A model generated the notes under the pieces. It was not told where the DNA came from. It made no database searches and was given only the letters and a program-made list of their open reading frames with translations. 64,000 nt of DNA. It comes from Lactiplantibacillus plantarum EGD-AQ4. GTDB lineage: Bacteria; Bacillota; Bacilli; Lactobacillales; Lactobacillaceae. Within the stretch, counting starts at the first letter, position 1, and every line of letters begins with the position of its first letter. The stretch is from contig NZ_AVAQ01000001.1 of the NCBI RefSeq assembly GCF_000463075.2, positions 310,001 to 374,000 on the forward strand, in the 5' to 3' direction. Below are positions 47,466-56,573 of this stretch, piece after piece. Made by a program: the position numbers and the translations under genes.

Positions 47466-48398
47466 ATGATGAAGCTGGCAATCTTATTCAGTGGGCAAGG
47501 GCAACAGTTCGCTGATATGGGACAAGACCTTTATCAAGCGCTGCCAGCCTACCAAAAGACGATTGATGCTGCCAATCAGGAACTGGACTGGGATTTGCGG
47601 GTTACTGAGGATTGGCTGGATGATAACCAACGCAGCCCAGTTGCGATTACGGCGATGAATATGGCCCTCTATCAAGCCTTAACCCCGCTGATTGGTTGCC
47701 CGACTGCGCTAGTTGGCTTAAGCCTGGGTGAATATGCCGCACTGATGGCAGCGGGAACGTTGTCGTTTACAGATGGGCTCAAACTAGTCGCCGACCGAGC
47801 GCGTTACATGCAACGGGCCGGGTTACAACAGCCTGGTGCAATGGTGGCGGCGTTAAAAGTCACACCCGAGCTGGTTGCGGCTGCTTGTCAGCGTGCCAGC
47901 GCGGTCGGAGCGGCCTATCCAGCCAACTATAATTTAGCCGATCAGATCGTGATTGGGGGCGATACTGCGGGAATCCAAGCGGTTACTGATGATTTGCACG
48001 CCCATGGAATCAAACGGGTCGTGCCTTTAGATGTGGCGGTGGCTTCCCACACGCCCTTAATGGCCAGTGCCAGTGAAGCGTTGGCATACCGCTTACGCTA
48101 TACGAACGTGGCAGCACCACAGATCCCCGTCATCAGTAACACGACCGTGGCACCGTTTAGCGAGTCCACGGTTAAAGAAACCTTAGTCAAACAGCTGGTT
48201 TCGCCGACGCATTTCGCGGCCTGTTTAGAACGACTGACAGATTATGATATCGATGGTGTGGTGCAAATTGGACCGGGCCATAATCTGGCCAAATTTGCCA
48301 AAAAAACGTTATCGAACGTACGAGTTTGGTCGATTGAAGATGTCAGCGATTGGCAGACCTTTAAGCAAGATATCGAGGAGGTACGTGAACGTGGATGA
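47466..48398 (+). CDS. fabD: Malonyl-CoA:ACP transacylase
   Basis: 310 residues. Moves malonyl from CoA to ACP. Opening LAILFSGQGQQFADMG, nucleophile elbow GLSLGEYAAL, and the active-site His in VASHTPLM. ATG 47466 or 47469 both fit GAGGAA; the longer is given. It directly follows acpA and overlaps fabG by eight bases. Confidence 0.94.
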   Translation: MMKLAILFSGQGQQFADMGQDLYQALPAYQKTIDAANQELDWDLRVTEDWLDDNQRSPVAITAMNMALYQALTPLIGCPTALVGLSLGEYAALMAAGTLSFTDGLKLVADRARYMQRAGLQQPGAMVAALKVTPELVAAACQRASAVGAAYPANYNLADQIVIGGDTAGIQAVTDDLHAHGIKRVVPLDVAVASHTPLMASASEALAYRLRYTNVAAPQIPVISNTTVAPFSESTVKETLVKQLVSPTHFAACLERLTDYDIDGVVQIGPGHNLAKFAKKTLSNVRVWSIEDVSDWQTFKQDIEEVRERG

Positions 48399-49113
48399 AG
48401 TGATTATCGTGACGGGTGCAGCTAAAGGCATCGGTCTAGCGACGGTCAAACGTTTGGCTGCACAGGGCGCGCGCGTGGTGCTGAATGTCCATCACGAAAT
48501 TGACGCGGAAGCTTGGCAAACCTTAACGGCGACCTACCCGCAACTCATTCAATTAGTGGGCGATGTCAGTGATGAACACGCTGCGGCACAGTTAGTCGAA
48601 ACGGTGATGGCAAAATTTGGGCGCATTGACGGCTTGGTCAATAACGCCGGTGTGACCCATGATCAATTATTGACCCGTTTGCACGCTGAAGATTTTAAAC
48701 AGGTGCTAGAAACGAATTTGGTCGGGACGTTTAACATGACTAAGCACGTGCTCAAGGTGATGCAACGTCAACGGCAAGGAGCCATCGTCAACGTTGCCAG
48801 CGTTGTCGGCTTACACGGCAATATTGGTCAAGCCAATTATGCGGCTAGCAAGGCCGGCATTATCGGTTTAACCAAGACGACTGCCAAAGAAGCGGCTCGT
48901 CGACAAGTGCGCTGTAATGCAGTGGCGCCGGGGATGATTGAAACGGCGATGACTGCACAACTGAACGAACGCGTCAAGACTGCCGCTTTAAGTGGCATTC
49001 CACTGAAACGCTTTGGGACGCCTGATGAAATTGCTCAAGCAATTGACTTTTTATTACACCAACCGTATTTGACTGGTCAAGTTTTGACGGTCGATGGCGG
49101 GATGACGATATAG
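48391..49113 (+). CDS. fabG: 3-oxoacyl-ACP reductase
   Basis: A 240-residue short-chain dehydrogenase using NADPH. Cofactor loop TGAAKGIGLA, NNAG, and the catalytic Ser-Tyr-Lys in ASVVG...YAASKAG. GTG 48391 lies nine bases from AGGAGG and gives MDEVIIVTG; the longer open frame upstream runs inside fabD. C-terminal LTVDGGM is typical. Confidence 0.94.
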   Translation: MDEVIIVTGAAKGIGLATVKRLAAQGARVVLNVHHEIDAEAWQTLTATYPQLIQLVGDVSDEHAAAQLVETVMAKFGRIDGLVNNAGVTHDQLLTRLHAEDFKQVLETNLVGTFNMTKHVLKVMQRQRQGAIVNVASVVGLHGNIGQANYAASKAGIIGLTKTTAKEAARRQVRCNAVAPGMIETAMTAQLNERVKTAALSGIPLKRFGTPDEIAQAIDFLLHQPYLTGQVLTVDGGMTI

Positions 49114-49130
49114 ACATGGGAGGTTAACCA

Positions 49131-50363
49131 ATGACAGAACGAGTAGTGGTAACTGGAATGGGTGCGGTAACGCCCCTCGGAAACGATGTTGACACTTTTT
49201 TAGCGAACCTGTTCGCAGGAAAAGTCGGCATTGGACCGATTACTAAGTTCGATGCGACGGCAACTGGAATCAGTGTTGCGGGTGAAGTTGAAGATTTTCA
49301 GCCCGAAAAGCGAATTGAAAAGAAATTGTCGAAACGCCTAGACTTATTCTCACTTTATGGCTTATACAGTGCCAGCGAAGCAATGGCGCAAGCGGGGCTA
49401 GATGAAACGACGATTGACCCCGAACGATTAGGTGTGATTTATGGCTCAGGTATCGGTGGTTTAACCACGATCGAAGCGCAAGTGATCAAGATGCATGACA
49501 AGAGTCCCAAACGGGTTTCACCGTTATTTGTGCCGAATTCGATCATTAACATGGTCGTCGGCAACATTGCGATACAGTTCAATGCGCAGAATACCAGTCA
49601 AGCGATCGTAACGGCCTGCGCGTCAGCGACCAACGCGATTGGTGATGCGTTTGAATACTTACGCCAAGGAAAAGCGGATGTGATGATTACTGGTGGTGCG
49701 GAAGCGTCAGTCAATGAGATCGGTATTGCTGGTTTTGCAGCGTTGACGGCGTTATCTAAAGCGACTGACCCGACGAAAGCGTCGTTGCCATTTGACGCGG
49801 ACCGTAATGGTTTTGTGATGGGTGAAGGTGGTGCCAGCTTAGTCTTAGAAACGTTGACCCATGCCCAAGCGCGTGGTGCCAAAATTCTCGGCGAAGTTGT
49901 CGGTTATGGCACGACTAGTGATGCTTATCATATGACTGCGCCACGGCCAGATGGTGCGGGTGCTAAACGTGCCATGCAGCAAGCCGTAGAAGAAGCAGGC
50001 ATCCGACCTGAAGATGTTGGCTACATCAACGCGCATGGTACCGCGACCCACGCCAATGATAGCGCTGAAGCTCAGGCGATTGCCGAGCTGTTTGGTGAAA
50101 ATACCCCTGTCAGCAGCACTAAAGGAATGACTGGTCACTTGTTAGGCGCTGCCGGTGCGATTGAAGCAGTTGCCACGATCGGAGCGTTACGGGCGGGACA
50201 ATTACCGTCCAATGTCGGTTGTACGACGCCAGATCCCGACTGCCCGGTAAACTTGGTTTCGCCCGCGACCCAGCAGCAAGCCGCCACTTATGCGTTGAGT
50301 AATTCATTTGGCTTTGGCGGGCACAATGCCGTCGTGGCGTTTAAAAAGTGGGTGAGTGCATGA
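49131..50363 (+). CDS. fabF: 3-oxoacyl-ACP synthase II (KAS II)
   Basis: 410 residues. Elongation condensing enzyme: the Cys nucleophile in TACASATNAIG and two His in NAHGTATHAND and GMTGHLLGAAG. GGAGG lies seven bases before the ATG. Its stop overlaps the accB start (ATGA). No fabB-like second copy is in the window. Confidence 0.96.
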   Translation: MTERVVVTGMGAVTPLGNDVDTFLANLFAGKVGIGPITKFDATATGISVAGEVEDFQPEKRIEKKLSKRLDLFSLYGLYSASEAMAQAGLDETTIDPERLGVIYGSGIGGLTTIEAQVIKMHDKSPKRVSPLFVPNSIINMVVGNIAIQFNAQNTSQAIVTACASATNAIGDAFEYLRQGKADVMITGGAEASVNEIGIAGFAALTALSKATDPTKASLPFDADRNGFVMGEGGASLVLETLTHAQARGAKILGEVVGYGTTSDAYHMTAPRPDGAGAKRAMQQAVEEAGIRPEDVGYINAHGTATHANDSAEAQAIAELFGENTPVSSTKGMTGHLLGAAGAIEAVATIGALRAGQLPSNVGCTTPDPDCPVNLVSPATQQQAATYALSNSFGFGGHNAVVAFKKWVSA

Positions 50364-50818
50364 GCGTGACGGATACGGAAGCCATGACGGCGCTGATCGA
50401 CCAGTTTAACCAATCCAGCGCGCAAGTCATGGATGTCAAGACGAGTGAGTTTGAATTGCATCTGAATAAACAAGCGACAGTGACCCAGCCAACAGTGGCA
50501 AATGAACAGCCGTTGGCGGCCGTCGTACCCGAACAGGGCGTATCGGCGACACCAACAGCTCCAAGCTCATCAGCGACGATGGTGACGGCGCCGTTGGTCG
50601 GAGTGGCCTACCTCGCCGCTGAACCGAAGGCGGAACCATTTGTCCAAGTTGGCACGCATGTCAAAGCTGGCGAAACGCTGTGTGTGATCGAAGCGATGAA
50701 GATGATTAACGAAGTGCCGAGTCCAGTGAGTGGGACGGTCAAGGAAGTCTTGGTCAAAAACGCGGCGATGGTCGAGTTTGACGAACCACTGTTTGCAATT
50801 GAGGAGACGAACGCCTAA
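50360..50818 (+). CDS. accB: Biotin carboxyl carrier protein of acetyl-CoA carboxylase
   Basis: 152 residues. A flexible Ala/Pro/Thr linker (about 45-75) leads to the biotinyl domain with the biotin lysine in VIEAMKMINE. ATG 50360 overlaps the fabF stop; the GTG at 50348 would lie in fabF. It carries carboxyl-biotin between AccC and AccAD. Confidence 0.95.
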   Translation: MSVTDTEAMTALIDQFNQSSAQVMDVKTSEFELHLNKQATVTQPTVANEQPLAAVVPEQGVSATPTAPSSSATMVTAPLVGVAYLAAEPKAEPFVQVGTHVKAGETLCVIEAMKMINEVPSPVSGTVKEVLVKNAAMVEFDEPLFAIEETNA

Positions 50819-51231
50819 TGGAAGTGACGAGTTTTATTCCACAACGTTATCCGATGCAACTATTGGATCGGATTGTCAGTGTTGAACCGGGGGTCGGCGC
50901 AACGGCCGAAAAATTAGTAACCATCAATGAATGGTTTTTCCAAAGTCCAACATTGACAGGACGGACGATGATGCGGCCAATCTTGTTAGAAATTTTAGCC
51001 CAAACCGGGGTCGTGGCCTTGTTATCGATTCCTGAGCATCACCGGCAAAATGTCTTCTTCGGTGGAATTCGCCAGGCTGATTTCAAAGCGGATGTCCGTC
51101 CTGGTGACCGCTTAGAATCAACCGTGACCCTGACGAAGCTCCGACGTCAAATTGGCACCGGCCACGGAGTGATTACTTGTGCGGGTCATGAAGTCGTCAG
51201 TGCGGATTTGACCTTTGTGATTCAGACGTAA
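50818..51231 (+). CDS. fabZ2: FabZ-like hot-dog protein lacking the catalytic His (second copy)
   Basis: 137 residues, aligning over its length with FabZ1 (start F/IPQRYP...LLDRI, end ADLTFVI). Where FabZ1 has FFQGHFPGNPVMPG, this one has FFQSPTLTGRTMMRP: the catalytic His is Pro44. The Glu (E58 in LLEILAQTG) is kept. It lies between accB and accC with a coupled start (TAATGG). It may be inactive, a structural partner of FabZ1, or have an altered reaction. Confidence 0.85.
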   Translation: MEVTSFIPQRYPMQLLDRIVSVEPGVGATAEKLVTINEWFFQSPTLTGRTMMRPILLEILAQTGVVALLSIPEHHRQNVFFGGIRQADFKADVRPGDRLESTVTLTKLRRQIGTGHGVITCAGHEVVSADLTFVIQT

Positions 51232-51245
51232 GGGAGGTCAGCGGA

Positions 51246-52634
51246 TTGTTTGAAAAAGTATTAGTGGCCAACCGCGGCGAAATTGCGGTGCAAATTATTC
51301 GTGCGCTGCATGAAGTCGGCAGTCAAGCTGTCGCGGTCTATTCAGTGGCCGACCAGGATAGTCTGTTTGTGAGACTAGCCGACGAAGCTGTTTGTATTGG
51401 TGACGGTCCAGTTAATCAGTCTTATTTGAATATGCAAGCGATAATCAGTGCTGCCAATCTGACAGGTTGTCAGGCTGTTCATCCGGGTTACGGTTTCTTA
51501 TCTGAAAATGCCGCGTTTGCCCAACTATGTGCGGATTGTCAATTAACGTTTATCGGGCCTAGTCCAAAAGTGATTGACCAAATGGGTGACAAGGAAAATG
51601 CGCGCCAGACGATGCAACAGTTGGGTGTGCCAGTCATTCCCGGCAGTCACGCGGTACTGGAAAATGTCGACGCTGCCTTAGCATCTGCGCATGAGCTGGG
51701 CTACCCGGTCATGATTAAAGCTGCCGCGGGTGGTGGCGGTAAGGGAATTCGGGCCGTCAGTGATGATCAGTCATTAGCACAAGCCTTTCAGACCGCTCAA
51801 CAAGAAGCACAGGCATCATACGATGATCAACGGTTGTACCTCGAAAAGATTATTGCCCCTGCCAAGCATATTGAAGTACAAGTCTTGGCAGATCAGCAGG
51901 GGCACGTTGTCTACTTACCTGAACGCGATTGTTCACTGCAACGTAATCACCAAAAAGTGATGGAAGAAAGCCCATGCCAAGTGATCACCAGTGCTGAACG
52001 ACTCGAGCTAGGTCAGTTAGTGGCGGATGCAACCAAAAAGTTGGGTTATACAAATACGGGGACTTATGAGTTTTTGATGGATCAGCAACATCACTTCTAT
52101 TTTTTAGAAATGAACACGCGATTACAAGTTGAACACACGGTTACTGAAATGGTGACGGGAATTGAGTTAATTAAGGTTCAACTCGCGATTGCGGCGGGTG
52201 AACCATTACCATTTGAACAAGCAGATATTCATGCTCAGGGAACGGCAATCGAATGCCGCTTGAACGCGGAAGATCCGTACCACGACTTTCGGCCACAACC
52301 AGGTCGGATTGAACAACTGATTTATCCAATGGGTACTTTGGGGGTACGCATTGATGCCGGCGTGGTTGCAGGGAGTCTGATTGCACCGTTCTATGATTCG
52401 ATGATTGCTAAAGTGATTGTCCATAGCAATCAGCGTCAGACCGCACTTAACAAGATGCGGCGATGCCTGGATGAATTGATACTGACTGGCGTTAAAACCA
52501 ATCAGGGTTTCTTAGCCGCACTGTTGGATGCACCAACAGTCGTGGACGGTACTTATACGACCACGTACATTGAACAAGATTTTTTGAAGGGGTGGTTAAA
52601 CAATGCCCAAGCGCAAGTTTCAAGCGCCAACTGA
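51246..52634 (+). CDS. accC: Biotin carboxylase subunit of acetyl-CoA carboxylase
   Basis: A 462-residue ATP-grasp enzyme carboxylating biotin on AccB. Opening KVLVANRGEIAVQIIRA, glycine loop AAAGGGGKGIR, RDCSLQRNHQK, and EMNTRLQVEHTVTE. The start is TTG 51246, eight bases after GGAGG. It overlaps accD by 32 bases. Confidence 0.95.
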   Translation: MFEKVLVANRGEIAVQIIRALHEVGSQAVAVYSVADQDSLFVRLADEAVCIGDGPVNQSYLNMQAIISAANLTGCQAVHPGYGFLSENAAFAQLCADCQLTFIGPSPKVIDQMGDKENARQTMQQLGVPVIPGSHAVLENVDAALASAHELGYPVMIKAAAGGGGKGIRAVSDDQSLAQAFQTAQQEAQASYDDQRLYLEKIIAPAKHIEVQVLADQQGHVVYLPERDCSLQRNHQKVMEESPCQVITSAERLELGQLVADATKKLGYTNTGTYEFLMDQQHHFYFLEMNTRLQVEHTVTEMVTGIELIKVQLAIAAGEPLPFEQADIHAQGTAIECRLNAEDPYHDFRPQPGRIEQLIYPMGTLGVRIDAGVVAGSLIAPFYDSMIAKVIVHSNQRQTALNKMRRCLDELILTGVKTNQGFLAALLDAPTVVDGTYTTTYIEQDFLKGWLNNAQAQVSSAN

Positions 52635-53445
52635 GCAACAGCTCGCAGTTCGGCGAGATTATATTCCGGATGAACTGTTGACTCGTTGCCCAGTTTGTCA
52701 TCAAGATTGCTATACGCAAGATTTAGGCGAATTCAAGGTTTGCCCGCATTGCGACTATGGCTTTCGGCTGCCAGCATGGACCCGTGTTGGACAATTGACG
52801 GATGCTTTTGATGAGCACGATGCTGATTTAAGTGCCCCAACTGATTTTACGGATGCCGCTTATCAGGACAAATTAAAACGGGCAAAGAAGCAATCACAGA
52901 TGAATGAAAGTGTCTTGACTGGGATTGCGACTATTGCCGGCATGCAATTTGGCTTAGGCGTCATGGATACGAATTTTATGATGGGCAGTCTGGGATCGGC
53001 AACAGGAGAGAAAATCACCCGTTTGTTTGATACTTGTACAATACAAAAGCTTCCGGTCGTGATGGTCACAGCTTCTGGTGGTGCGCGGATGCAAGAAGGT
53101 ACTCGGGCACTGATGCAGATGGCAAAAATATCTGCGGCAGTGGCTAAGCACCGTGAAGACGGGTTATTGTATATCACAATTTTAACTGATCCAACCACAG
53201 GTGGTGTGACTGCCAGTTTTGCGATGCAAGGTGACGTCATGTTGAGTGAGCCGCGAGCTTTGATTGGATTTGCGGGGCGTCGCGTCATTGAACAAACCAT
53301 TCAACAGACGCCGCCTGCAGATTTTCAACGGGCAGAAACGCTATATGCTAACGGTTGGTTGGATCAAATTGTGCCCCGACCGGATTTGAAACGAACTGTA
53401 GAACGATTATTACGTCTCACGCAAGGAGGTCGTCGAAATGACTGA
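52603..53445 (+). CDS. accD: Acetyl-CoA carboxylase carboxyltransferase subunit beta
   Basis: 280 residues. N-terminal zinc ribbon with C29, C32, C47 and C50, then the crotonase-fold carboxyltransferase domain (GSLGSATGEK, SGGARMQEG). AAGGGGTGG precedes the ATG inside accC. It overlaps accA by eight bases. Together with AccA it transfers the carboxyl group to acetyl-CoA, giving malonyl-CoA. Confidence 0.95.
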   Translation: MPKRKFQAPTEQQLAVRRDYIPDELLTRCPVCHQDCYTQDLGEFKVCPHCDYGFRLPAWTRVGQLTDAFDEHDADLSAPTDFTDAAYQDKLKRAKKQSQMNESVLTGIATIAGMQFGLGVMDTNFMMGSLGSATGEKITRLFDTCTIQKLPVVMVTASGGARMQEGTRALMQMAKISAAVAKHREDGLLYITILTDPTTGGVTASFAMQGDVMLSEPRALIGFAGRRVIEQTIQQTPPADFQRAETLYANGWLDQIVPRPDLKRTVERLLRLTQGGRRND

Positions 53446-54208
53446 AGCCACGGCTTATGAACAAGTTCAGGCGGCACGGGCCGCTGACAAAATTAGTGTT
53501 CAAACATTGATTGATGGTCTGACGGAAGACTTTTTTGCGTTACATGGTGATCGTCAACGCGCGGATGACCCGGCAGTGATTGCGGGACTAGCGACGATTG
53601 CTGAACGTCCCGTCACCATTATTGGGATTCAGAAAGGGCAAACATTGGCTGAAAATCAGGCGCGTCACTTTGGCTGTGCAACGCCGAGTGGCTATCGGAA
53701 AGCGCTGCGGTTAATGCAACAAGCAGAAGCTTTACGTCAACCAGTCGTCACGTTGATCAATACTCCTGGCGCCTATCCAGGGGTGGACGCTGAATATCAG
53801 GGCCAAGGTCGTGCGATTGCGGACTGCTTGTTAGCCGGAATGCAGTTACAAGTGCCATTTTTGAGTCTTATTGTTGGTGAAGGCGGCAGTGGTGGTGCAC
53901 TTGCGTTGGCGTGTGGTGACCAAGTCTGGATGCTTTCGAAGAGTACCTATTCAGTGCTCTCACCGGAAGGCTACGCCACCATTTTATGGAAGCAATCTCA
54001 GCGTGCAGCAGAAGCGGCAGAACAAATGCGGCTTACCCCGACAGAATTATTAGCAGACGGCGTGATCGACCGGATTATTCCGGAAGTCACAACAGCCGCT
54101 GATTGCCAGTCGCTTAAAGCCGCAATCGACGAAACACTAACTGCTTTAGCAGCAAAACCGGTGACAGAACTCGTGGCGCAACGCCAGGCCCGTTATCGAC
54201 AATTTTAA
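53438..54208 (+). CDS. accA: Acetyl-CoA carboxylase carboxyltransferase subunit alpha
   Basis: 256 residues, shorter at the N-terminus than the E. coli subunit, as usual in lactobacilli. Has LHGDR, GGIAT-like and VGEGGSGGALAL, and LSPEGYATILWK. AGGAGG precedes the ATG. Completes the four-subunit carboxylase encoded together here. Confidence 0.95.
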   Translation: MTEATAYEQVQAARAADKISVQTLIDGLTEDFFALHGDRQRADDPAVIAGLATIAERPVTIIGIQKGQTLAENQARHFGCATPSGYRKALRLMQQAEALRQPVVTLINTPGAYPGVDAEYQGQGRAIADCLLAGMQLQVPFLSLIVGEGGSGGALALACGDQVWMLSKSTYSVLSPEGYATILWKQSQRAAEAAEQMRLTPTELLADGVIDRIIPEVTTAADCQSLKAAIDETLTALAAKPVTELVAQRQARYRQF

Positions 54209-54230
54209 ATTAAGTAAGGAATGATGAGTG

Positions 54231-54989
54231 ATGGATGGAATTTTAGCAGGCAAGACCATTGTGGTGATGGGCGTTGCCAATCAGCGTAGTATTGCCTGGG
54301 GGTGTACCGAGGCATTGATGGCCCAAGGTGCGCAAGTCATCTTGACCTATCAAAATGACCGTTTGAAGCAAAGTTTACAGCGATTCGTCGCACCAGAAGT
54401 GCCATTGGTTGCCTGTGACGTTGCCGATGATGACAATATTGAGCGGGCATTTGCAACCATTAAGCAGCAATATGGCGCCCTGGATGGAATTATTCACGCA
54501 ATTGCCTATGCGGACAAAGCGACGCTGGAAGGCGATTTTGTGGATACGACTAAGGACGGTTATGATTTAGCCCAAAATATTAGTGCTTATTCGCTGATTG
54601 CGATTGCTAGAGCAGCGCGACCAATGCTCAAACCGGGTGCGAGCCTCGTGACACTGACGTATTTTGGGTCAGAACGGGCCGTGCCGAATTATAATATGAT
54701 GGGCGTCGCAAAGGCAGCTCTCGAAGCCAACGTCCGCTACTTAGCCCGTGACTTGGGTCCACAACAGATTCGCGTCAATGCCATTTCAGCCGGCGCGGTC
54801 AAAACATTGGCCGTAACGGGTATCCATGCGCACCAGCAATTATTGAAATTATCTCGTAGTATGACAGTGGATGGTGAGCCGGTTAAAACGCGTGAAATTG
54901 GCAATGTAGCGGCCTTTTTAATGAGTGACTTGTCGACTGGGATGACTGGCGATGTGGTCTACGTAGATAAAGGGGTTCATTTGAGTTAA
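54231..54989 (+). CDS. fabI: Enoyl-ACP reductase, FabI type
   Basis: 252 residues, the NADH-dependent SDR enzyme that is the target of triclosan. Opening MDGILAGKTIVVMGVANQRS, then Tyr-x6-Lys in YNMMGVAKAA, and a C-terminal DKGVHL. ATG 54231 gives the usual length; GTG 54228 is an alternative. It completes the elongation cycle in this operon; no fabK was seen. Confidence 0.94.
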   Translation: MDGILAGKTIVVMGVANQRSIAWGCTEALMAQGAQVILTYQNDRLKQSLQRFVAPEVPLVACDVADDDNIERAFATIKQQYGALDGIIHAIAYADKATLEGDFVDTTKDGYDLAQNISAYSLIAIARAARPMLKPGASLVTLTYFGSERAVPNYNMMGVAKAALEANVRYLARDLGPQQIRVNAISAGAVKTLAVTGIHAHQQLLKLSRSMTVDGEPVKTREIGNVAAFLMSDLSTGMTGDVVYVDKGVHLS

Positions 54990-55546
54990 TGGCCATGACG
55001 CAGGTCCAATTTGCACAACAGTGGCTGGATTTACCAGCGGATGCTTCTCGACAAACGCAACGGGCAACACAACGACAAGTCAGTCGCGCGCTGATTCGGC
55101 AATTACTGCCAGCACCACTCGCTTATCGTCGTTTAGGTCAGCCATATTTTCCGAGTCAACCACAGCTAGGGGTCAGTGTGACGCACACGGCCCAGTTCGT
55201 GCTAGTTGCATTGGGCCCAGGTCCACTTGGGATTGATGTCGAACAGGTGCGACTACGAGATTTTACGGCGATTCAGCGCGCGTTTACGTCCGCAGAGTGG
55301 CGGTTGCTACAGGCCCAGCCCGAATTAGCTCGGCAGCGTTTAGGCTGGCAACTGTGGACGGCTAAGGAAGCGGTCTTGAAGCTCGTAGGTTGTGGGTTAA
55401 CGCAGGCCCCGCGCCGAGTTGAAGTGCTAGATTTAAAACAGGGGATCGTGCGTTATCAATCTCAGTTGTATCGCCTGCAACCCTTGGCCTTACCAGCGAG
55501 GTATGTCGGTTGGGTCGCACAACCAATGCGTGGTGGCCTGGATTAG
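54989..55546 (+). CDS. 4'-phosphopantetheinyl transferase (Sfp type)
   Basis: 185 residues. The family motifs GIDVEQVRLRD (near 80-90) and WTAKEAVLKLVG (near 121-132) carry the Mg ligands. It loads ACP with phosphopantetheine; its place as the last gene of the fab operon suggests that ACP is its substrate. The ATG overlaps the fabI stop (TTAATGG) without a strong ribosome-binding site; ATG 54995 is an alternative. Confidence 0.88.
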   Translation: MAMTQVQFAQQWLDLPADASRQTQRATQRQVSRALIRQLLPAPLAYRRLGQPYFPSQPQLGVSVTHTAQFVLVALGPGPLGIDVEQVRLRDFTAIQRAFTSAEWRLLQAQPELARQRLGWQLWTAKEAVLKLVGCGLTQAPRRVEVLDLKQGIVRYQSQLYRLQPLALPARYVGWVAQPMRGGLD

Positions 55547-55655
55547 CAGTGTGTGGTTCAAAGCTGGACGGAATGGGTGACGCCAAGTTCAACTTGCGTG
55601 CGCATTAACAGGCAATGCACGGTGTCCGTGTTAATGTGCGCTAGTGACCTGACAT

Positions 55656-55708
55656 AAAAGCAGTTCTGAGCATCACCTTAATTGGCGATGGTACTCAGAA
55701 CTGCTTTT
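55656..55708. terminator. Bidirectional terminator between the fab operon and the DUF554 gene
   Basis: A perfect 15-bp stem (AAAAGCAGTTCTGAG 55656-55670 / CTCAGAACTGCTTTT 55694-55708) with an inner CATC/GATG pair, between convergent genes. An extra hairpin, CATTAACA / TGTTAATG, lies just upstream near 55603-55640. Confidence 0.88.
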
Positions 55709-55730
55709 AGATTGCCTTGAAATCGGCTAA

Positions 55731-56456
55731 TTATAATAATGGCATGACGACCTGCATCCAGAACCAGGAGATTGGCATGATCACGATCATCATTGGAATC
55801 ATATCGGCGGTCGGAAACATTTTGACCTCGATGATTCGAAACCCACTCGCGACCATTAAGATCCCACCAACGGCCTTAAAATCGAGAATCATATTTGGCG
55901 TGGTGAGTGGGGAAATCAGGTGAGCAATCAAAAACAGAATCGTCAGGATGATCACTTGTGGAATCGCAATCAAAGAGACGACTAGCCCTAGATTGGCGCC
56001 AAAAATGACCGCGGCAAAGAAATCGAGAATCGATTTAGAAATCAGAATGGTAGCATCACCGTTCATCCCTTCAGTCAATGTCCCGTAAATACCAGTCCCA
56101 CTCGCACAGAACAAGACGATGACGGTCACCATCGTGCGTTCAAAGGCATGTTGTTCAAAATTGTCCGGTGCGCTGACAAACCGTGAGATCAATCGCTGCA
56201 TGGCCATGGCACCACGGTTGATCAGCTTACCGAGATGGCACAGGAGACCGATGCCGGTACCAATGATGACGGCAAAGATGACGGCTGCCAGATTTTTTAA
56301 CGGCGCAATCGCATAGACGCCCATTGCCATCGACGCAATTCCGAAGGTCATGTTGAGGCCTTCTTTAAGTTCGGTGGACATTTTTTGACCACCTAGTGCA
56401 CCAACGATGCCACCTAAGAAGATGGCACAAACATTTGTAATAATTCCAACTGGCAC
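55731..56456 (-). CDS. DUF554-family integral membrane protein
   Basis: 241 residues, about seven hydrophobic segments. It starts VPVGIITNVCAIFLGGIVGALGG, the DUF554 (YdfK-like) beginning. The GTG at 56456 lies behind AGGAGGGC on the minus strand; the longer frame upstream runs through the promoter. Function is unproved; a channel or transporter role is often assumed. Divergent from a LysR regulator, with an operator between them. Confidence 0.83.
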   Translation of the reverse strand: MPVGIITNVCAIFLGGIVGALGGQKMSTELKEGLNMTFGIASMAMGVYAIAPLKNLAAVIFAVIIGTGIGLLCHLGKLINRGAMAMQRLISRFVSAPDNFEQHAFERTMVTVIVLFCASGTGIYGTLTEGMNGDATILISKSILDFFAAVIFGANLGLVVSLIAIPQVIILTILFLIAHLISPLTTPNMILDFKAVGGILMVASGFRIIEVKMFPTADMIPMMIVIMPISWFWMQVVMPLL

Positions 56457-56538
56457 GCAAGCCCTCCTCAATAAAATCAAAATAACAGTTTTTAGTGTAG
56501 TCGTCGCCAGTAGCAGGAACAATTCTAATTATGTGGTA

Positions 56539-56561
56539 AACTATTCTAAACTGGAATAGTT
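56539..56561. promoter_or_regulatory. LysR-type operator
   Basis: AACTATTC (56539-56546), 7 bases, GAATAGTT (56554-56561): a perfect 8-bp inverted repeat containing the LysR-box pattern ATTC-N7-GAAT. It lies between the divergent genes, 13 bases ahead of the LysR start. Confidence 0.65.
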
Positions 56562-56573
56562 GGAGGAAGAAAT

